64,000 nt of DNA from Microstegium vimineum (Eukaryota; Streptophyta; Magnoliopsida; Poales; Poaceae): NCBI GenBank assembly GCA_022036555.1, contig CM039126.1, positions 35,233,090 to 35,297,089 of the forward strand. Direction: 5' to 3'. The notes under the pieces are model-generated. The model ran no database searches and was not told the DNA's origin. It saw only the letters and a list, made by a program, of their open reading frames with translations. Below are positions 45,802 to 57,479 of the stretch, piece after piece (position 1 is the first letter of the stretch; each line of letters starts with the position of its first letter). The position numbers were made by a program, and so were the translations under genes.

Positions 45802-47640
45802 ATGTACTATATGTAACAGTGGTGGGCCATCATTACAAAGCACCATAGTATCCTAGCCCTATATAAAGGCATTGGGTTGTCACACTCGCACCTATTACCC
45901 ACACCCACATTCCCTAGTTGGATGTCCTAGTATTTAACCCTATTCGTCAAAATGTCAATGACGCGCATTCGCATCAAACCCTCCACCTTTGGCTTCATTT
46001 CTACCTAGTCTTCTCAACATTTAACCCTTGATATTTTACCAATATCATTCTCCATTCAGCCATGTAGATCTAGGTCCTTCAGGTCCCTCTCCTGAGTTTC
46101 CATCCCACATGTTGCTGCCAATCCGCACTACTTAGGTGCTTCCATAGACCACAAACTTACATCCCTAGCACCATGCCATGATGGTTGCACTTGTTTTCTG
46201 CACACACACCAACCACATACATGAAGGCCTCGATGGCACACTTGACGTAGAAGGGGATGCAGGGTAGAGGTCATAGTCTCTTTAAGGGTGAGGCCAAGTT
46301 TGTTACAATTGCTGGCCCTTCATATTTGCATAGTTCCTTGAAGCCAAACTTAGTTTATCCCTTGGCTTATCTTGCTATCTTGAGCAACTATTAGCTTAGC
46401 ATCAACAATAGTTTCACATTTGAAATCCATGAAACTTTATCACAAGTTTTATCCTAGTCATTTTGTAAGGACCAATGGTCACAATACTTTGACTTCGCAT
46501 GGCTTTCTTTGGTTATGGATATCTCTCGATGGAGTTACAAGCCTTCCAATAATGAGACCACATCTATGTGTATGACCATGTCTACATTTTTCATATTGGC
46601 TTGTTATTTAATGTTATTATATCCCATTAAACATCATACTTGTTTGCATCATAAATGAGAATTTGATTCAAAATATTTGATCCATATAAACATATCACTA
46701 GTGTATGATAAAACTAATTTGCTACTCAACACATAGTAAATAAGTTAGTCCTTTGGTCACATTACAAAACTCACCTCGGCAACTCCATCAATAGCCGTCA
46801 AGGTCCCTACTTTTGATTTGAAGGCTCACCCTTACTTTTGAGGGCTTGATTTTTTGCATCTACATACTCAAATTGAAGCCCTCAAATCCATTTCAATAGA
46901 CATTGACATAAGGGACCCACTTTATTTCATGTTCTTCTCCCTTCCTTGCTCTCATAGACTGAATTATATGTCCAATGCACTGAGGAAGAAGTCACTCATT
47001 GAGGGAGGAGAGAGTGCCATGCAAAAGTCCAGGCACCACGCTTGGGAAAAGGTCAAGCATTGGGGAAGAAGTCTAGTGGTATCTGGGGAGAAGTTAGAGG
47101 ATTGGATCTTGTGAGGAGGAGACAAAGCCATTAAGAGTCACTCAAGGGAGAAGATTGAGGCAGGATCTTACTAGGAGGAGGTAGAGCTGGAGTTGGGTGA
47201 TGGCTCCTATTCTTGGAGGTTGTCGGTCGTCGGCTAAGGAGACTGGATGGAGGATACTTCATTTGCCAAGGTAAGCTGACAAAGGGAAGAACTATGCACC
47301 AAGGAAAGAGGCTAGATGGAGATGGAGCCACCAAGGAGGATGTCGGGCAAAGGGGGCATTGGGTAGCAACACGTCGAACTTGGGCGAGGAGGCTTTTGAG
47401 CGGAGCAAGGATATAAGATGCCAAAACATAAAAGTAGGGTCGCCCACCAAGGTTCAAAAAAATAAGGGATGAGAGGAGAATTTGAGGGTATCATACTTTT
47501 AGGAGCTAGGGTCCTGTTGGACCTATGTTTTTTATTTGAGCCCTTAAATTTTGGTTTAGAGGCCTGTTTGAGGGCTATGTTGCAGTTAGTTCTATAAGCT
47601 AAATGAACTTGTGATTTAAAGGGTGTGCATACCAAAGTAA
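45802..47640. other. Intergenic DNA, possible DNA transposon at 46830-47560
   Basis: A TATA-like CTATATAAAGGC at 45861-45872 has no credible gene behind it. Near 46840 and 47560 the phrases GAGGGCTTGATTTTTT and AAAATTTAAGGGCTC (complement) form weak inverted ends around a GA-rich interior with a Pro/Ser-rich minus frame (47131-47457), possibly a non-autonomous element. Nothing else is supported. Confidence 0.35.
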
Positions 47641-47649
47641 AGTTAATTC

Positions 47650-48370
47650 ATCGGCACTAAGCCTTTTTAGTTGGGCTTTTGAACCTGCTTTTACTTCTGA
47701 AAAAGCCAAAAGTCAACCAAAGGAGTAAAAAGTCACAGCTGCTTTAGGCCAAAGACAGTTTTTACTATAGTACAAAACTCAAAGCGCCTTACTCCTACTT
47801 TCAGCTGCTTTTGGGGTTAAAATTACCCACCTGCCACTGCATATAAACATATCATTTCGTTCTTAAGTTTCTCACGATCGAGGCTTGTTTTTCCTCCCAA
47901 GCATATTCATCCTCGCATCCGACCCTAGCTCCGACGACTTCATCTTGCGTGGCCCCAGCTCCAGTGGCGGTGGGTGTGGCCCCAATAACTTGCCTGGGTG
48001 TGCGTGCTGCACCACCATGGCCTTGGATCTAATGAGCACCACCACCGTTGTTGTGTCCTCCACCGTGAGCTCCCTCCCCTACGCGGCCTCAAGAAGGACC
48101 TCTAGCACCGTGGCACCCTCCATCGGACCTCCACCACCACTGTGAGCTACGAGCGCGAGTGGTTCCTCCCCTGCAGCACTAGAAGAAGAGGGAAGAGGCT
48201 GACGAGTAGGGTCCACTCGTAAGTGAGAGCGGCATTTCAGAAAGACACGACTACTAAGCCAAAGAGGCTTTTGAATTCCTCGCAACTACTTTTCTAAACC
48301 TTTTTTTTCAAAAACCATAGCTCACAGCTGATTTTTCAAAAGTCATGACCCAACCAAAGAGAGTCTAAGA
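47650..48370. mobile_element. Possible Pack-type DNA transposon with captured coding fragment
   Basis: Left end GCACTAAGCCTTTTTAGTTG and the complement of the right end (CACTCTTAGACTCTCTTTGG) are similar. Both are followed inward by GGG..TTTTGA, then AAGTCA, CAGCTG and AAAACC-type motifs, forming long imperfect inverted repeats. Between them 47885-48145 (+) is a GC-rich frame (MFFLPSIFILASDPSSDD) ending at TGA, unlike the AT-rich arms. Capture of an exon by a hAT-like or MULE-like element would explain it. The protein family is not recognised. Confidence 0.4.
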
Positions 48371-48804
48371 GTGAAGCCTAGGCCACGGTCTAAGACAGCC
48401 TGGAATGTTTTGAAAATCATAGCTTACAGCTACTTTCCTAAAAACCATGGCCTAATCAAAGAGGGCCTAAAAGTGGAGCCTAAGCCACAGCATAAGACAA
48501 AGCACGGGACATGTTTCAAGAATACAAATTGAACACGCTGATTGTGGCCCAAATGGACATATATGGGATACATATATATAAGACACTATTATTGATTTCC
48601 CTATAGCGACACCAGCGGCATTCAGCTAATATGAAAGAAACAGCACCTTTCGGGTAGGCCAAAACTATGCAACTCTTGCGGTCTTCCCCACTCGGATCAC
48701 AAGATGATGCAAGAATTGGTCCCAAATTTTCACTTCCCAGCAGCCATGGTTGACCACAAACGCAGGCAGGACATAGATTGACATGCATGCAACTCTACCC
48801 CGAA

Positions 48805-48938
48805 GCACTACAAATAGGGGCAAGTGCCCCATGTGTATCCACAGCCCCCTCTCAAATCGAAGCTGCCGCAGAGGCCATATACTGCTTAAGCAAGTAGCTT
48901 CACCGAGTGTGTGTGTGTGTGTGTGTGCGCAGGCTGCC
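48805..48938 (+). promoter_or_regulatory. Peroxidase core promoter and 5'UTR
   Basis: A TATA-like ACAAATAGG lies at about 48810-48818, some 120 bp upstream of the start codon. A (GT)n microsatellite (48907-48927) sits in the leader immediately before the ATG. The position is reasonable for a short plant leader; the transcription start is not determinable. Confidence 0.4.
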
Positions 48939-50229
48939 ATGGCGGCTCCTACCTTGGTGCAATGCTTGGTCGCCGTTTCCCTCCTCTCCTGTGTCGCCCA
49001 CGCACAGCTCTCGACCACGTTCTATGCGTCTTCCTGCCCCAACCTGCAGAGCATCGTGCGGACGGCGATGACCCAGGCCGTCAGCGCTGAGCAGAGGATT
49101 GGCGCTTCTCTGCTCAGGCTCTTCTTCCACGACTGCTTTGTTCAAGTACTAGCTAGCTAGAATCCTCACACTATTCATCAAGCAGTTGTTATATTAACAA
49201 CTAACAAGTAACAACACACTGTTTTCAGCATGCTATGCTGGACAATTCAGTTGAACTGCATGCGATGCATGCCGGTGCAAATTGTATTCCTGCTCCGGCC
49301 GGCCGGTAACAGTGTGTGATGATGACAGGGCTGCGACGGATCGATCCTTCTCGACGCCGGAGGCGAGAAGACGGCCGGCCCGAACGCGAACTCGGTGCGC
49401 GGCTTTGAGGTCATCGACACCATCAAGACGAACGTGGAGGCCGCGTGCCCCGGCGTCGTGTCGTGCGCCGACATCCTCGCGCTTGCCGCGCGCGACGGAA
49501 CCAATCTTGTACGCACGCCGCCCGCCTAGCTAGTTTGTTTGTTTGTGACATTCGCTGCGCCTGCGTGTCATATATCAGTTATCCAGTGTGTATGGCGGTC
49601 TTGGTCGGTCAAGGGGGCATGGCATTTGCGTCTGACACTTTTCCTTCCTTTGTTGTTTGTTTGTACGTACGTAGCTCGGCGGGCCGACCTGGAACGTGCC
49701 GCTTGGCCGGCGGGACTCGACGACGGCGAGCGCCTCCCTCGCCAACAGCAACCTGCCGCCGCCGACGGCCAGCCTGGCCACGCTAATCTCCCTGTTCGGC
49801 AGGCAGGGCCTGTCGGCGCGCGACATGACGGCGCTGTCGGGCGCGCACACCATCGGGCAGGCCCGGTGCACCACCTTCCGCGGCCGCATCTACGGCGACA
49901 CCAACATCGACGCCTCCTTCGCGGCGCTCCGGCAGCAGACGTGCCCGCGGTCCGGCGGCGACGCCACCCTGGCGCCCATCGACGTGCAGACTCCCGTGAG
50001 GTTCGACACGGCCTACTTCACCAACCTGCTGTCGCAGCGCGGCCTGTTCCACTCGGACCAGGAGCTCTTCAACGGCGGCTCGCAGGACGCGCTGGTGAGG
50101 CAGTACAGCGCCAGCTCCTCGCTCTTCAACTCCGACTTCGTGGCGGCCATGATTAGGATGGGCAACGTTGGGGTGCTCACCGGCACCGCCGGACAGATCA
50201 GGCGCAACTGCCGGGTCGTCAACAGCTAG
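48939..50229 (+). CDS. Class III secretory peroxidase, three exons, apparently intact
   Basis: Exons 48939-49145, 49329-49508 and 49675-50229 (introns 183 and 166 bp, both GT-AG, both phase 0) encode 313 residues, the usual length. Residues 1-22 (MAAPTLVQCL...CVAHA) form a signal peptide; the mature protein starts QLSTTFYASSCP. Distal haem pocket: Arg60 and His64 in LLRLFFHDCF, followed by GCDGSILLD. Proximal haem ligand: His187 in LSGAHTIGQARC. The eight disulfide cysteines of the family are present (33, 66, 71, 109, 115, 194 and two near the C-terminus). Such enzymes oxidise phenolics with H2O2 in the cell wall and apoplast. The exon 2 loop after SILLD is a few residues shorter than in many relatives. 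The protein ends NCRVVNS. High GC3 is typical of grass genes. Confidence 0.95.
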
Positions 50230-50497
50230 ATGCCTTATACTCTTCTAGCTTGCTGTGTGGTTCGACCGCCCATGGATGATGTCGATCGACCGATCGACAC
50301 ATGTACAACTAGAGCCTTCTCATGCATGAACTACAGTACTCTCTAGTATATAGCTATAGATACAACTCATCTATACGGAGTATAGTAGAATAAGTGGTGA
50401 ACGACCACTGATGGAGTGAACGAAGCAGTGTCACTTACATGGACAGGTTATGTATCGAAATGATTCACCTGACCTTTTCCATTGGATTTTGAAACGC

Positions 50498-50501
<4 letters not shown>

Positions 50502-50536
<35 letters not shown>
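50502..50536. repeat. AT microsatellite, insertion site of a solo LTR
   Basis: About 17 AT units ending at the LTR edge at 50537; ATATA at 50532-50536 is the left target duplication. Confidence 0.9.
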
Positions 50537-50541
<5 letters not shown>

Positions 50542-52004
50542 AGATTAAGATGTCCAAGAGGGGTGAATTGGGTATTTTTTAATTTTAAGACAAGAATTAA
50601 ACTTATAAAGAGCCAATTAACCCCTAGTGCCTACCGCTTGTGTGTCCTAGCTAGAAAGCGGTAGCAAGTCAATAGAAAGCGAAAACTTCCTACACAATTC
50701 TAGTATGAATTGAAAGAAAAGTGTGGAAAGTAATGCGGTAAGAAAGAGCTATGGAAAGAAATGTTTAACACAGCGATGTTTTGCCGAGGTATCGAGGAGT
50801 CGACACTCCCCCTAGTCCTCGTTGGAGCACCTCGTAAGGTATAGCTCCCCCTCAATCCCGCGCAAGGGATGAGTGCTCTCTACGGGCTGATTCTTCGCCA
50901 CTCCGACTCGGTGAATCGCCCACAACCGATCACAACGTCGATGAAGAAGGGCCGCTGACAATCCTCCGGCGATCACCTTCCTCCAAGCACCACCGGACCG
51001 TCTAGGTGATGTCGATCACCAAGAGTAACAAGTCTCGATCTTCGCTTGACTCACTCAAGCTTCACAACTAGAGGATGCACACTTGAACTCTTGGATGAAC
51101 TAGAGGAGAGGATGGATGGATTCACAAATCACTCTCTCTCTAGGGCTCTTGCTCTCTTCCCAACCTTCTCAAACAGCACAGCAAATGAAATGAGCAAAGG
51201 CAAGGTGGGAGAGAAGTGTGAGGCTCGGGCTGGCTCTTTAAGTTGGCGATGGACCTGCCCAACGGCTAGTTCTGACAGGATTTCTCAGCGACAGACGCTC
51301 CGTCGGAGGGGGGACGGACGCTCTTCCCAGTGTCCGACGCTACACTCTGACTCGGGCTAAAAAACACCCTCACTGGAAGGCCGACGGACGCTCTCCAAGC
51401 GTCCGACGCCTGGCCGATGGACAGCGTCCGTCGGACCCTGAAAAACTTAGCCAGAAAACACGGCCACTGGAAGGCCGACAGACGCTATGGACTCAACCAC
51501 CCAGCGTCCGACGCCTTTGTCCGACGCGACGGACAGCGTCCGACGCCTCTGTCAGGAGCGTCCATCGCTCAGAAATCAGGCCTCTCAACTTCGTTTTTCG
51601 CCGCGATGAATTTGGAAGTTGTTCTAGGCTATCTTACGGTCACCATAGGCTTGCTTAGAGCTAAGGAAGACAAGTGTACACCACACCTAGTTCATGAAAC
51701 TTTCCTAAGTCAAGTTACTAGTCTCAACCCCTCTTAATAGTACGGTCAAAGATCAAATAGAAGCCCTATCTATTTCTAAGTGTCCTTCATCACCTTATGG
51801 CACTTAGCCTATCATTTTAGGTCTTCATCATGTCTCTTTGAAATCCGAAATGATATCCATCTTGGGGGCTAGGTAACACCCATTGATGCCCATTCATGTT
51901 GATCACTATGGCTAGGCTACTCATAGGCTCTGCAAAACACACGTTAGCCATAATAATTGCTAATTTTCGTTAATCACCAAAACCAATAGGACCATAATTC
52001 TTCA
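50537..52004 (-). mobile_element. Solo Sirevirus-type LTR downstream of the peroxidase
   Basis: 1468 bp from TGAAAAGATTAAGATGTCC to GGACCATAATTCTTCA. Read on the - strand it starts TGAAGAATTATGGTCC, comparable to 28833. Its ACCAAAACC/CACCTC-type internal order mirrors the other Sirevirus LTRs, including GCGTCCGACG-type repeats (51290-51560). Target duplication ATATA on both sides (50532-50536, 52005-52009). It lies about 307 bp after the peroxidase stop codon. Confidence 0.8.
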
Positions 52005-52009
52005 ATATA

Positions 52010-52455
52010 TAAACACCATCATCCATATTTACTATATATATAGTCATGTCATGTGTTCCAACTTCATTCAGCTAGAAGCAGTGTCAATGCACACTAGAGA
52101 AGAAAATCTCCAATATTGTATCATCTCGTCCGATTGTTGTACTCTAGTCCTGTCACGTGTTCTCCACTGAAAAAAAAATGACAAAGTGACCCAACAGAGC
52201 ATTGGGCATAGTTCAATTGGCCAAAATCTGCAGATCTAATTCTGCACCAAGGCCTGGGCTACATGGCATATGGTGGGCCCGCCTAGTTCTGAATTGAATA
52301 GTTTCCATAAACGTTGATACCACTGATAACAATTACTCCCTCTAAAGCTGAGCTCATTCTTCAACGTCATTTTGATTTTTGATTTCTCTGCCATCCGATC
52401 TTTGTTGCATCAGTTGATCTATCCATGTGCTCATCCCAGCTATAGTTATCCACAC
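52010..52455. other. Intergenic DNA, no supported gene
   Basis: Mixed-composition sequence with no open frame of interest and no defined transposon ends. Confidence 0.4.
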
Positions 52456-53240
52456 GAGCCAGGGCCGCTGGGCCCGCACGGCCCTGGTGCGGCACGGCAG
52501 GCCTCGAGCCCATGCCTGTCCCCACTCGGTGTCATGCCCATGACTAGCCGCGACTTCAGCCCATAGTGGCGGCTTGATCATGACACGATAAATAGGCTGG
52601 CATGACGTCGTCCGATAGTTTTTAGCCATTAGATTGTCCTTGGATGAATAGCAACCGTTAGATTAAAACCTTAGCTAACAAACCAATCTCTCCCCACGCC
52701 TTTGAGTTTTATATTGACATGGTCGCTCCCTCTGATTCGTTCACGCGCGCAGGACAAAACTTCCCTCCCACAACGCTGCTCTCATTCCTCTTCCAAGCCA
52801 TCGCTCCCGTTCCTCCTTCATCGCCCTCTACTCTCTCTACTCCGTCACTCCCAATTCCTCACCGCAACAGCCTCTCCTCGCTCTGTCCCACGCGCTCCCA
52901 GGTTGTCGAGGCATCTCCTTGCGGCCTTCGCGTCTCCGGCGTCGCCCTAGGTCGATGGGTGCATGGATTGCAATGGCAGCGCGAGTCTGCAACGACATGC
53001 CACGAAGACAACGGCGACGATGGAGTGAAGCGGCCTCACGCGGTGAGCCAGGGCTAGCACAAGCACTACAACCCGTCGTGCCTAGCGGCACAGCATGACA
53101 CGATTTAAGGGTCATGGGGCGTGCCTGGGCCGCGACATGGGCATGGCGACATGACATGGCACGACACGACAGTGACATCATGCTTGACCGTGTCGTGCCT
53201 CACTGTGTCAGTGTCGTGCCATGCCTAGGCGGCCCCGTTT
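52456..53240. mobile_element. GC-rich inverted-arm element, possibly with captured gene start
   Basis: The left arm (CCAGGGCCGCTGGGCC, GTGCGGCACGGCAGGCC) and the right arm read in complement (CGGGGCCGCCTAGGCATGG, GGCACGACACGG) share GGGCC, GGCACG and CATGCCCATG blocks, giving imperfect inverted arms. The middle (52715-53055) is CT/CG-rich like a plant 5'UTR and first exon, with short plus frames but no recognised domain. Class not determined. Confidence 0.35.
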
Positions 53241-53439
53241 GGACAACTATAATCCCAGCCCTTTCAATTTGAACCAAACAAACATGTTCATCACGCTAGA
53301 GAATCTAGAACAAGGTTGAAAAAAGGTTCATGATTGTTGATGGTAGATAAACCATAAAATTATATACTCAAAACATCGTCAACAGCCTCAGAAATCAAAG
53401 GAAGAATAACATAACATGAGCATAGTTTATCAGTAATTA

Positions 53440-54250
53440 GTTTCACTTGTGCCTTGAGGTGCGTGAATGTAGGAGATGACATTTGGACCAAAACAAGATC
53501 TGGAAGCCCACATAAGGGGGTTGGCCGACCCCCCTATGGACCCATAAGGCCCTGCCAAGGTGGCATGATCTAGGAGAGGTACCTCAAAGTCAATTCCAAC
53601 CTTCAGAATAACTTTATACTTTTCTTAAATGGCTCAAGATGAATTCACATGGATTCCCAAAGTAACAACGAAAGATCCAGTAGGAGACAAGCAGCTACAC
53701 TCTCCATGACACATGGGGACACCTTCTAGAAGAAGGTGGCTAGGCCCAAGAGTCATAGGGGTGTTAGCTGACCCCCCCCCTATGGACCCTCTAGGGTCCC
53801 ACTTGCTCCCAACGAGCTATGCATGCCTCCATGTAGCACAAGGAACATGTGCACTATCTCATCCATCCATGTTATGACAGTGCACATATTCCGTTGATCC
53901 AAGGGATCAGGAGGATGGAGGGCACACGGATTGCTAAGATGCTAGAGTAGTCCCTACTTCACCTCCACTATAAATAGAGGGTCACCCCCCTCTCCATTCA
54001 TGACAAATTTTGGAGACAAATTTTTGGGCTAAAAATTGATTCTTTCAGAGATAGAGTAAGTAGTATACTAGTTTAGTTTATTACGAGTTTTGATAGCGTA
54101 AATGTCTTTTTTGCGATCATGGATTTCATTTATCAAGTGTGATGAGGATTACAATCTGAGGACAACAGGCTAGAGACACGCAGGGGAAATTGACCACCAC
54201 CCGACCCGTGTATCACCTGTGACTTGTTTGACAGTGTAAATGCCTTGATG
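53440..54250 (+). repeat. LTR-like fragment of unknown family
   Basis: Contains paired GGCCGACCCCCCTATGGACC-type blocks (about 53522-53542 and 53768-53788), a TATA box CTATAAATAGAGGG at about 53968-53981 and downstream leader-like sequence. This layout resembles the element A-type LTR but no clear ends or target duplications were found. Confidence 0.35.
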
Positions 54251-54499
54251 GTGTGTCATGGATATGTTTGTTAATTAGGTTGCTAAAATTTCAGGCATAT
54301 ACTTTCTCATCGAGTACTATGGTGTATCATGGTGTACACTTAACTTTACAGTTTTGTTCATCGCCGCATTTACCTGTTGTTTGGTGCATGTTGTTTTATT
54401 AACAAAAAATGTACTCTTTCCAGTGTATTTGGAAAATACTTCTTTTATTTTTTTTATCTGGTAACGCATCTAAAGCGCGAAGAAAAGAATTTTTTTGTG

Positions 54500-54745
54500 T
54501 TTCTAAGAGCATCTTCAAGAGACTAGCCAAATCGGTTTCTAAATGTAAATTGGCTATTATTAAAGAAAAATTGTCTTCATCGTACTCTGTATATGACTCT
54601 TCAAATATAGTAGCTCTCCAACACGACATATCTGCTAGGACTAAAAGAATCATTATTAAAAAGGATCGATACAATTCAATATTGAAGAAATTCAGGCCCA
54701 AAAACATTATACTCACACAATTAATTATATAGATGTACTTTTGAT
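54500..54745. mobile_element. Possible truncated Tourist-like MITE
   Basis: TAAGAGCATCTTCAAGAGAC at 54505-54524 has the TAA plus GAGCATCT start of PIF/Harbinger MITEs, followed by AT-rich sequence. The matching right end is absent. Confidence 0.3.
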
Positions 54746-54831
54746 ACATGGACATGACATTGAATATGTCTATGGAACAGACTTATGTTTATGATATATG
54801 ACGGGAGTAAACATAGAAGTACATGTCACAA

Positions 54832-54889
54832 TTCATGCTTCTATACTCTTTAGAAAACTATTCATGCTTCTATACTCTTTAGAAAACTA
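54832..54889. repeat. 29-bp perfect tandem duplication
   Basis: TTCATGCTTCTATACTCTTT and the following nine bases occur twice without change (54832-54860 and 54861-54889). Confidence 0.9.
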
Positions 54890-55082
54890 AGGTCTTTCTA
54901 TCAGGTATGAGACAACCCAAGAGATTATGATGTAATGATTTGTTCATCAAACTTAAAGACATTCGTTCCTTTTTGAGTCAATTTGTTTCAACTGTGAGGA
55001 AAAATAAAATTAATTTCCAAAAATGTAAATATGCATGAATAAATGATGAAAGTTACTAAAGCTAATTCATTCCTTACATCAT

Positions 55083-55204
55083 TAAGGGGTTGTTTGAAAC
55101 GCATAAATTTTACAAGAATTGTGCAAAAATTTTATAGGAATCAGTTCATTTTCATAGGAAAAATGCAAGAACAGAAAATTTTCCCCGCGTTCCAAACAAG
55201 GCCT
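55083..55204. mobile_element. Small hAT-like MITE
   Basis: About 120 bp with ends AAGGGGTTGTTTGAAACGC and GCGTTCCAAACAAGGCCT (complement AGGCCTTGTTTGGAACGC), a clear inverted pair. Interior AT-rich. A target duplication is not evident. Confidence 0.6.
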
Positions 55205-55327
55205 AAGTTCATGGTACAATATAGTATAATCAAGCGACTTCTCTGTTTGTCCAGCTAATGGTACTTATTTAGTTCTTTCTCTTCCTCGAGTTCTCTTAGT
55301 CTTTCCTCTAAGTAGTGAACAACTTGA

Positions 55328-55419
55328 TCAATCTGCTTCCTTTTGTTGGTTGCTCGTATAAGAGGAATTGTTATCAATCTGCTTCCTTTTGTTGGTTGCT
55401 CGTATAAGAGGAATTGTTA
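55328..55419. repeat. 46-bp perfect tandem duplication
   Basis: The unit beginning TCAATCTGCTTCCTTTTG is repeated directly at 55328-55373 and 55374-55419 with no difference seen, suggesting a recent event. Confidence 0.9.
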
Positions 55420-55824
55420 TCTCAACACAGTTTGATATCTGATAAGATATATAAAGAATTATGGTGATTCAAAGTTTCAAACTACCAATTTGTTGTTTCA
55501 GTCATTATTTTCAAGCTCTCCTTCTATCTATCCTCGTAAACACGTGTACCACCAATATCTTGAGAAGATCCAGACATCCAGTCGTTCATAACCTTTCATC
55601 AAGGTAAGGGATACAATCTACAGGTGACAATTTGTCCATGTAATATCTGAACAAATTTTTTTAATGCAATAGAAGCTCTGCCTTTCAATTAAGAGAGGAA
55701 AATAAGTTATATATACAATCAGAGGGGGCACGTTCCCCTCGGAGAGAAAAAAAGCGATGCATAATTGTAACCATTCCTTGCTGGACAACATAGTATGGAT
55801 TAGAACGAGAGAAACCAGCACTGT

Positions 55825-56169
55825 TTAGCAAATCCTTGATTTCAATTTTACTGGACATGGTAAGAATAAAAAGTAGGCATGAGCAAGCAACAAGATATAA
55901 CATTGTTGTGTTGGTTTAGGGCAGATGATAACATGTTTCTCATCCCTGTAGTATTCATCCTTCTTTGAAGCAACTGTCCTGCACAAGCATACCTCTTCTT
56001 TTATCAACCTGCGACAACATGTATTTTCATTCACAACCAGGAGAACATACAGCATGTACATTATTGTGCCGACGCAAAAGGTAACCATCAGTCCATCACA
56101 CAGGTGTCGCTGAAATATGTTAAGAACTAGAGCGATGCTATCAGCTAGCTTCCATAAATGAACCAACAT
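55825..56169 (-). CDS. Hypothetical minus-strand exon, membrane-protein-like
   Basis: A 114-residue frame starting MLVHLWKLADSIALVLNIF has two hydrophobic stretches (VTFCVGTIMYMLYVLLVV and CYILLLAHAYFLFLPC). A pyrimidine-poor AG (AACTCAG) lies 5 bp upstream of the ATG. I do not recognise a family. It may be an exon of a decayed gene together with 56312-56387, or chance. Confidence 0.2.
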   Translation of the reverse strand: MLVHLWKLADSIALVLNIFQRHLCDGLMVTFCVGTIMYMLYVLLVVNENTCCRRLIKEEVCLCRTVASKKDEYYRDEKHVIICPKPTQQCYILLLAHAYFLFLPCPVKLKSRIC

Positions 56170-56311
56170 TGTACGCTGAGTTGATAATTATATAAGTGCC
56201 TACAAGAAGAGATCTAGGTGTTGATATTTTGCAACAAAATACGCAACCTGAGACTCTACAAGATAGATTGGAATAAAAAAAATTAAAATCTGAATAGGTT
56301 AGAGGACTTAC

Positions 56312-56387
56312 TGGAATACAGATTGTCTAAATTATCAAACACTATCTCAACAAAAGCAGATACAATAGAGTGTCCAACACCTTCCAT
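56312..56387 (-). pseudogene. Possible first exon resembling an NLR N-terminus
   Basis: The minus strand reads MEGVGHSIVSAFVEIVFDNL then DNLYS and meets a good donor (GTAAGT, complement at 56306-56311). This resembles the opening of coiled-coil NLR resistance proteins (small residue, V-x-S-A, V-F-D-x-L). No NB-ARC or LRR sequence is visible, so at most it is a remnant. Low confidence because the match is only 25 residues. Confidence 0.25.
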
Positions 56388-56389
56388 CC

Positions 56390-57300
56390 TGGCAATGGTT
56401 ATATAGTAGGGTATATCAAACACCAGACACCTATTCCATCTATCTAGATTGTTTTTTTCTTAAAAAAATGAGAGGTGGCATATATGGAGAAGGGCACCCC
56501 TATCTTCACTTCTCAGGGTCTAAAACATGTCACTCATGACAAATCGTATGGCTGGAGTATTGGGCATAAATAAATCAGGAGAATATTCTTGCATAAGAAC
56601 AAAAAGATAATAATATAGGAGTACCATATGTTCAAAATTACCATGAAATAAAATTTGATTTGCCAGATCTATGTGCATCAACAGTGCTAAGCAATAAATG
56701 TCAGTTCATTAAGAGCAGAAAAATATGCATTAAAGTTCTAGTTGAAGTATAGTACTTGCAATGAGTTCAACAGGATGATTAGAAGATCACTATAGAGCAA
56801 ATGAACAACAAGCACACAGAATAGTTACATGGAGGTCATGGTTTTCTGATACAATACATGCATACATATGCCATGGCTATGCTATTTTCCCAAACAAACA
56901 ACAAACCCAATTTAGCAAATAAAAAAACTGAATCTTTTAGATGCACCCAATCTTGATCATCACTAAAGCTTTGCAGTTATCGTACTATGTAAGGATTTAT
57001 CTACTGCAAGCCCAATATAGACAGGTTGCAGCATGAGCGCATTAAGTTGTTTGTGCAGCTGTTAGGAAGCAAAAGACGTGAAACTAATCACCCTAGTGAC
57101 CGAGGGAACAAAAAAAGGGGTTTACCAACATTTAGTTACAGGAGCCCAAGTGAACAACTCCTCTTCCTGCTTCTCTTGCTCCTCTCACTGTCGCATGTAC
57201 CTCCCAATCCCTGCTTTCATCGCCTACTGTTTCCTTCTACTTTATAAATTGCAGATAGATTATTTAACATGAAAATAAACAGCACATAACTTACTCTGTA
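56390..57300. other. AT-rich intergenic DNA, no supported gene
   Basis: No open frame with a recognisable domain. Plus frames at 57026-57272 are Leu/Ser low-complexity. Confidence 0.4.
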
Positions 57301-57479
57301 TCCAAGACTGCTTGCTAATAAATTCAAAGAAAAGAGACAAAAACCTGAATCGAACACATCATGGAGACCACATACCAAAGCCAATTCTGTTCTGCATTCA
57401 GCGATCGGACCTGACACTGCTCGGAGAGAAAAAGAGAGGAAAAATCCTGATGCGGCTCGGAAAGAAAGGAGTATAGAGA

